Shown piece after piece: positions 5,725-8,585 of a stretch of 8,585 bases of DNA. The number at the start of each line of letters is the position of its first letter. Within the stretch, counting starts at the first letter, position 1. The notes under the pieces were generated by a model. That model did not search any database. It was not told the DNA's origin and saw only the letters and a list, made by a program, of their open reading frames with translations. This DNA is from Acidobacteriota bacterium. Lineage in GTDB: Bacteria; Acidobacteriota; Thermoanaerobaculia; Thermoanaerobaculales; Sulfomarinibacteraceae. Where the stretch lies: positions 1 to 8,585 of the forward strand of contig DAOWFV010000209.1 in NCBI GenBank assembly GCA_030637805.1, in the 5' to 3' direction. Position numbers and translations under genes: made by a program.

Positions 5725-6555
5725 GTGACCAGTTCGCGGCTCATCGTGCGGCGTACTCTGCTGCTCTGGATCATGCTCGAGCTCTTCGCCGCTCTACAGG
5801 TACGCACCGCCGGAGGAGGTACACTTTTGGTGTCCTGGCTGCGCGCGGTTGTCCTTCCCGTTGAGTGGTCTGCGGACCGCCTCGGCAATCTTGCCGTCGA
5901 CCTCAGCCTCGGCACCCGCAACCTCCAGCGGGTGATCGTGGACAACCGAAAAATGCGCCTGGAGCTCGACGAGGTGCGGGCCCGTGAACTGCTGCTCCGC
6001 GAGGACCACATCGCCCTGCGTGAGGTCAACGGCCTGGCCCTGGCCGGGCCCGGCTTCGAGCTCGAGGCTGGCTCGGTCGTTGCCCGCTGCACCTACCGCG
6101 ATCTCGCCGCCGGCACTATGGAAGTGCGCACGGCCGTTCCAGCCACCATCCCCCGCGACACCCCGGTGGTGACGGCGGAAGGCCTGGTCGGCCGGGTGGT
6201 ACACAGCGAAAGCCGCCGTCACTGGCTGCAGCTCCTCAACCACGCGGCCGCTGCGGTGGCGGTGCAGACCGAAGATGGGCAGGTGCAGGGCCTCGCGATG
6301 GGCACCGGGTCCGCGGAACTACGGGTGGCCTATGTGCCCCGCCAGGCGCAGTTGGTGCGCGGGACGCTGCTGGTCACCAGCGGCGCCGACGGCATCTATC
6401 CCCCCGGCATCCCGACGGCAACCGTCTTCCGGGTCCGTGAGAGCGATGCCGCCTTCCTCGAGATCGGGGCGGCCCCGAGCGCCGACCTTGGTGTCGCCCG
6501 CGTGGTTCTCCTCCTGCCTGCATGGTCGCCGACGAGCACCGGTGAAACGCGATGA
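5725..6555 (+). CDS. mreC: MreC, rod-shape-determining periplasmic scaffold
   Basis: The 276-residue protein has a short basic start (RLIVRR), one membrane helix (about 11-25), a coiled-coil-like region (about 65-105, rich in Arg, Glu and Leu) and the beta-barrel pair typical of MreC. Diagnostic stretches are TPVVTAEGLVGRVV (146-159) and LLVTSGADGIYPPGIPTATV (215-234). MreC is known to bridge MreB/MreD and PBP2 and to help activate PBP2. The start is GTG at 5725. An in-frame stop (5716-5718) rules out anything longer, and GGTGAG (5714-5719) serves as the ribosome-binding site. The TGA overlaps the mreD ATG (ATGA). The protein is of usual or slightly short length, with a short Thr/Ser-rich tail. 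Confidence 0.95.
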   Translation: MTSSRLIVRRTLLLWIMLELFAALQVRTAGGGTLLVSWLRAVVLPVEWSADRLGNLAVDLSLGTRNLQRVIVDNRKMRLELDEVRARELLLREDHIALREVNGLALAGPGFELEAGSVVARCTYRDLAAGTMEVRTAVPATIPRDTPVVTAEGLVGRVVHSESRRHWLQLLNHAAAAVAVQTEDGQVQGLAMGTGSAELRVAYVPRQAQLVRGTLLVTSGADGIYPPGIPTATVFRVRESDAAFLEIGAAPSADLGVARVVLLLPAWSPTSTGETR

Positions 6556-7049
6556 TCCGTATCGTCCTGCTCTCGATCTTGACGCTCGTTGTGCAACGAA
6601 TTCTGGGCATGCCGGGCCTGCCGGCGTGGCCCGCGGAGATCCTCCTGCCCGCGGTGTGGATCGTCGCGCCGCCGTTGCTCCACCACGAGCGGGGATGGCC
6701 CTACCATGCCCTTTTCCTCGGTCTGGGTTGGGATCTGTTGCTGGAACCGATTGTCGGCCCCGGCGGTATCGCCTGGACCGCGGCTTCCCTGAGTATGTAC
6801 GCCCTGGCCGGGTTGGTGGCGGACCGATCGGCCAAGGCCTGGGTGGGCTTCGGGGCCGTGTGTGCAGCCGTCGTCATCGTCGTCCGCCACCTGGCACTCC
6901 TTCCCCTCGGACTGGCCGCGCCTCTGAGTCTTGAGCACGCGGTGCGCAGCATTCTGCTCACCGCCCTGTGGTGCGGATTCGTGGGAGTCGTCGTGAGCCT
7001 CGACCTGCCGGCGCGATGGAAACACTACAAGGCGCGGAGATTGCGCTGA
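6552..7049 (+). CDS. mreD: MreD, rod-shape-determining membrane protein
   Basis: The 165-residue, strongly hydrophobic protein has about five or six predicted membrane segments (near 2-18, 27-42, 49-66, 72-90, 98-117, 130-150). It also has the MreD-like stretch LGWDLLLEPIVGPGGIAW (58-75), in which an acidic residue follows a glycine-rich helix. It ends in a basic cytoplasmic tail (RWKHYKARRLR). MreD works with MreC in the inner membrane to support PBP2. MreD sequences diverge strongly, so the call leans on size, topology, that motif and the location between mreC and mrdA. Its ATG overlaps the mreC stop, with GGTGA 6 bases upstream. Confidence 0.93.
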   Translation: MIRIVLLSILTLVVQRILGMPGLPAWPAEILLPAVWIVAPPLLHHERGWPYHALFLGLGWDLLLEPIVGPGGIAWTAASLSMYALAGLVADRSAKAWVGFGAVCAAVVIVVRHLALLPLGLAAPLSLEHAVRSILLTALWCGFVGVVVSLDLPARWKHYKARRLR

Positions 7050-7052
7050 GGC

Positions 7053-8585
7053 ATGATGAAGCTCAGCGAGGACATCGACCCGCTCCGTCGCCGCGCCGCG
7101 CTGTTGTTCCTGATCGTCTTTGCCGGTCTGGGTATTCTTCATCTGCGGTTGGCCGATCTCCAGCTTGTTCATGGCACCCAGTGGCGGCGCCTGGCCGAAA
7201 ACAACCGTCTGCGCCGGCTTCCTCTACCGGGCGCAAGAGGCTGGATCTATGACCGCCGCGGACGGGTACTGGCAGAGAACATACCCAACTGGGAGCTGCT
7301 CCTTTTTCCTGATGAGGCCCGGGACCTCGACGCCACCGGTGTCTTCCTGGGACAGCTCGGCGTGAGCGACGTTCAAACATTCCATCAACGCCTCGCGGAG
7401 CGGCGCATCGGCCGCATGGCGCCGCTGGTGGTCGGCGAAAATCTCAGCTGGGACCAGGTCGCTGCTGTTCGCTCCCACCAGAGCGACTTCCCGCAGCTTT
7501 CGGTGGTCAACCGCTTTCGACGTCACTATCCGTTCGGGGAGCTCACCGCCCACGTGGTGGGCCACCTGCGGCCGATCACAGAGGCAGAAGCGGAGGACAA
7601 CCCGCGCCTCGAACCCGACACTTTGGTGGGGGCTAACGGAATCGAGGCCCACGAAAATGCCTTTCTCGCAGGCACACCCGGCAAGCGGTGGATGATGGTC
7701 TCGGCCGTCGGACGGCAACTTGGGGTGGTCCGGGAAACGAAACCGATGCCCGGCCACGATCTGGGTGTGACCCTCGACGTCGAGCTGCAACAGGCTGCGG
7801 TGCGTGCGCTTGGGGATTTCGCCGGAGGAGTGGTGGCTCTGGATCCCCGCTCCGGGGCGGTTCGCGCGTTTTACTCGGCACCCAGCTTCGACCCTGAGAT
7901 CTTTGTCGGGCGTCTGAGCAGTGCGGACTGGCTGACCCTTCAGGAGGACCCCCTCCATCCACTCCAGAACAGGTGTTTGCAGGGCGTTTACCCACCCGGG
8001 TCCACCATCAAACCGTTTCTCGCCCTGGCGGGCCTGGCAGAGGGACTGATCACCCCGGAGACGACCGTGCGCTGCACCGGGTCGGTTGTGCTCTACGGTC
8101 ATCGCTTCCGCTGTTGGCGGCGCGGCGGGCACGGGGTCGTAGATCTCGAGACCTCTCTCGAGGAGTCCTGTGATACCTACTACTACCTGCTCGGGCAGCG
8201 GCTTGGCATCGAGGGCATGGCCCGGTGGTGGGGCCGCTTCGGATTCGGAACGCGCACCGGAATCGGTCTGGCGTCCGAGGCCGCGGGTCTCATCGGCACA
8301 CCGGAGTGGAGCCGCAGGGTTCGTGGCACGCCGTGGTACCCCGGTGAGTCGGTGTCGGTCTCCATCGGCCAGGGACCGGTTCTCACGACCGTGCTTCAGC
8401 TCGCTCGGGCCTTCGCCTTCCTCGCCAACGGCGGTCACCCGGTAACCCCGCACCTGGTGCCGCGGCCCGAGACCCCGAGGACGCAATCTTGGATCGATCC
8501 GGCGCACCTGGATTTGGTGACCAGCGGCCTCGAGCAGGTTGTTCACGGCGCCCGCGGAACCGCACGCCGACTCGGCTCGATGCCG
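7053..8585 (+). CDS. mrdA: Penicillin-binding protein 2 (elongation transpeptidase), C-terminally cut by the window
   Basis: The frame is open from ATG 7053 to the last base (511 codons, no stop). After a short cytoplasmic end comes a membrane anchor (about 16-38). The dimerisation-domain signature ARGWIYDRRGRVLAEN (61-76) follows. The transpeptidase domain starts near 255, with the catalytic SxxK in YPPGSTIKPF (S317, K320). The second motif is SCD (372-374); S-x-D in place of S-x-N is, as I recall, usual in the PBP2 group. GTARRLG (503-509) is the segment normally found shortly before KTG, which must lie just past the edge. PBP2 crosslinks lateral-wall peptidoglycan with the glycosyltransferase RodA. 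The start is ambiguous between ATG 7053 and ATG 7056; GAGG (7048-7051) suits 7056 a little better. It begins 3 bases after mreD ends. Confidence 0.96.
   Translation, partial: MMKLSEDIDPLRRRAALLFLIVFAGLGILHLRLADLQLVHGTQWRRLAENNRLRRLPLPGARGWIYDRRGRVLAENIPNWELLLFPDEARDLDATGVFLGQLGVSDVQTFHQRLAERRIGRMAPLVVGENLSWDQVAAVRSHQSDFPQLSVVNRFRRHYPFGELTAHVVGHLRPITEAEAEDNPRLEPDTLVGANGIEAHENAFLAGTPGKRWMMVSAVGRQLGVVRETKPMPGHDLGVTLDVELQQAAVRALGDFAGGVVALDPRSGAVRAFYSAPSFDPEIFVGRLSSADWLTLQEDPLHPLQNRCLQGVYPPGSTIKPFLALAGLAEGLITPETTVRCTGSVVLYGHRFRCWRRGGHGVVDLETSLEESCDTYYYLLGQRLGIEGMARWWGRFGFGTRTGIGLASEAAGLIGTPEWSRRVRGTPWYPGESVSVSIGQGPVLTTVLQLARAFAFLANGGHPVTPHLVPRPETPRTQSWIDPAHLDLVTSGLEQVVHGARGTARRLGSMP

Noticed and set aside
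7224..8546. Long open frame on the minus strand opposite mrdA
   Set aside because: It lies antisense to an unmistakable PBP2 with SxxK and SxD motifs. High GC with strong third-position bias leaves long antisense frames open. The product resembles no family I know and is Arg/Pro/Gly-rich in an unstructured way.

Overview
The window comes from a high-GC Gram-negative bacterium. Codons end mostly in G or C, and the window carries PpiD-type periplasmic folding machinery next to an MreBCD/PBP2 rod-elongation cluster. The look of the proteins (a PpiD-like chaperone beside ruvA, a FecR/Ig-like protein before mreB) would suit Acidobacteriota or another deep-branching Gram-negative phylum. That placement is only a weak inference and no marker here settles it.

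Layout. Left third, minus strand: a PpiD-like membrane-anchored parvulin chaperone (1090-3045) overlaps the start of ruvA (527-1093) by an ATGA junction. After a roughly 400-base non-coding gap comes the first 41 codons of ruvB (1-125, running off the window). The ruvA-ruvB gap is the most unusual stretch. Reading the + strand from left to right it holds a short perfect dyad next to ruvB, then a mosaic of 7-base repeats whose two halves mirror each other (184-342), then a 186-base imperfect palindrome with 20-base terminal inverted repeats (346-531). The right-hand end of that palindrome runs into ruvA and supplies its stop codon.

Right two thirds, plus strand, divergent from ppiD: a membrane-anchored FecR-domain protein with a helical N-terminal part and Ig/fibronectin-like C-terminal domains (3179-4600), mreB (4600-5625), mreC (5725-6555), mreD (6552-7049) and the start of mrdA/PBP2 (7053 to the window end, cut just before the expected KTG motif). 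Junctions are tight: TGATG between the FecR-like gene and mreB, ATGA between mreC and mreD, and 3 bases between mreD and mrdA. The exception is a 99-base mreB-mreC gap with a possible promoter and hairpin.

How they work together. MreB filaments, MreC, MreD and PBP2 form the core of the elongasome that inserts lateral-wall peptidoglycan; rodA would be the expected next gene. The FecR-like protein is the unassigned member. Its reading frame overlaps mreB and the mreB ribosome-binding site lies inside its 3' end, so it is a candidate accessory part of, or periplasmic sensor for, this wall machine. On the other side, PpiD-like folding and RuvAB Holliday-junction migration are functionally unrelated but translationally linked. 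No phage, CRISPR, tRNA or rRNA was seen.
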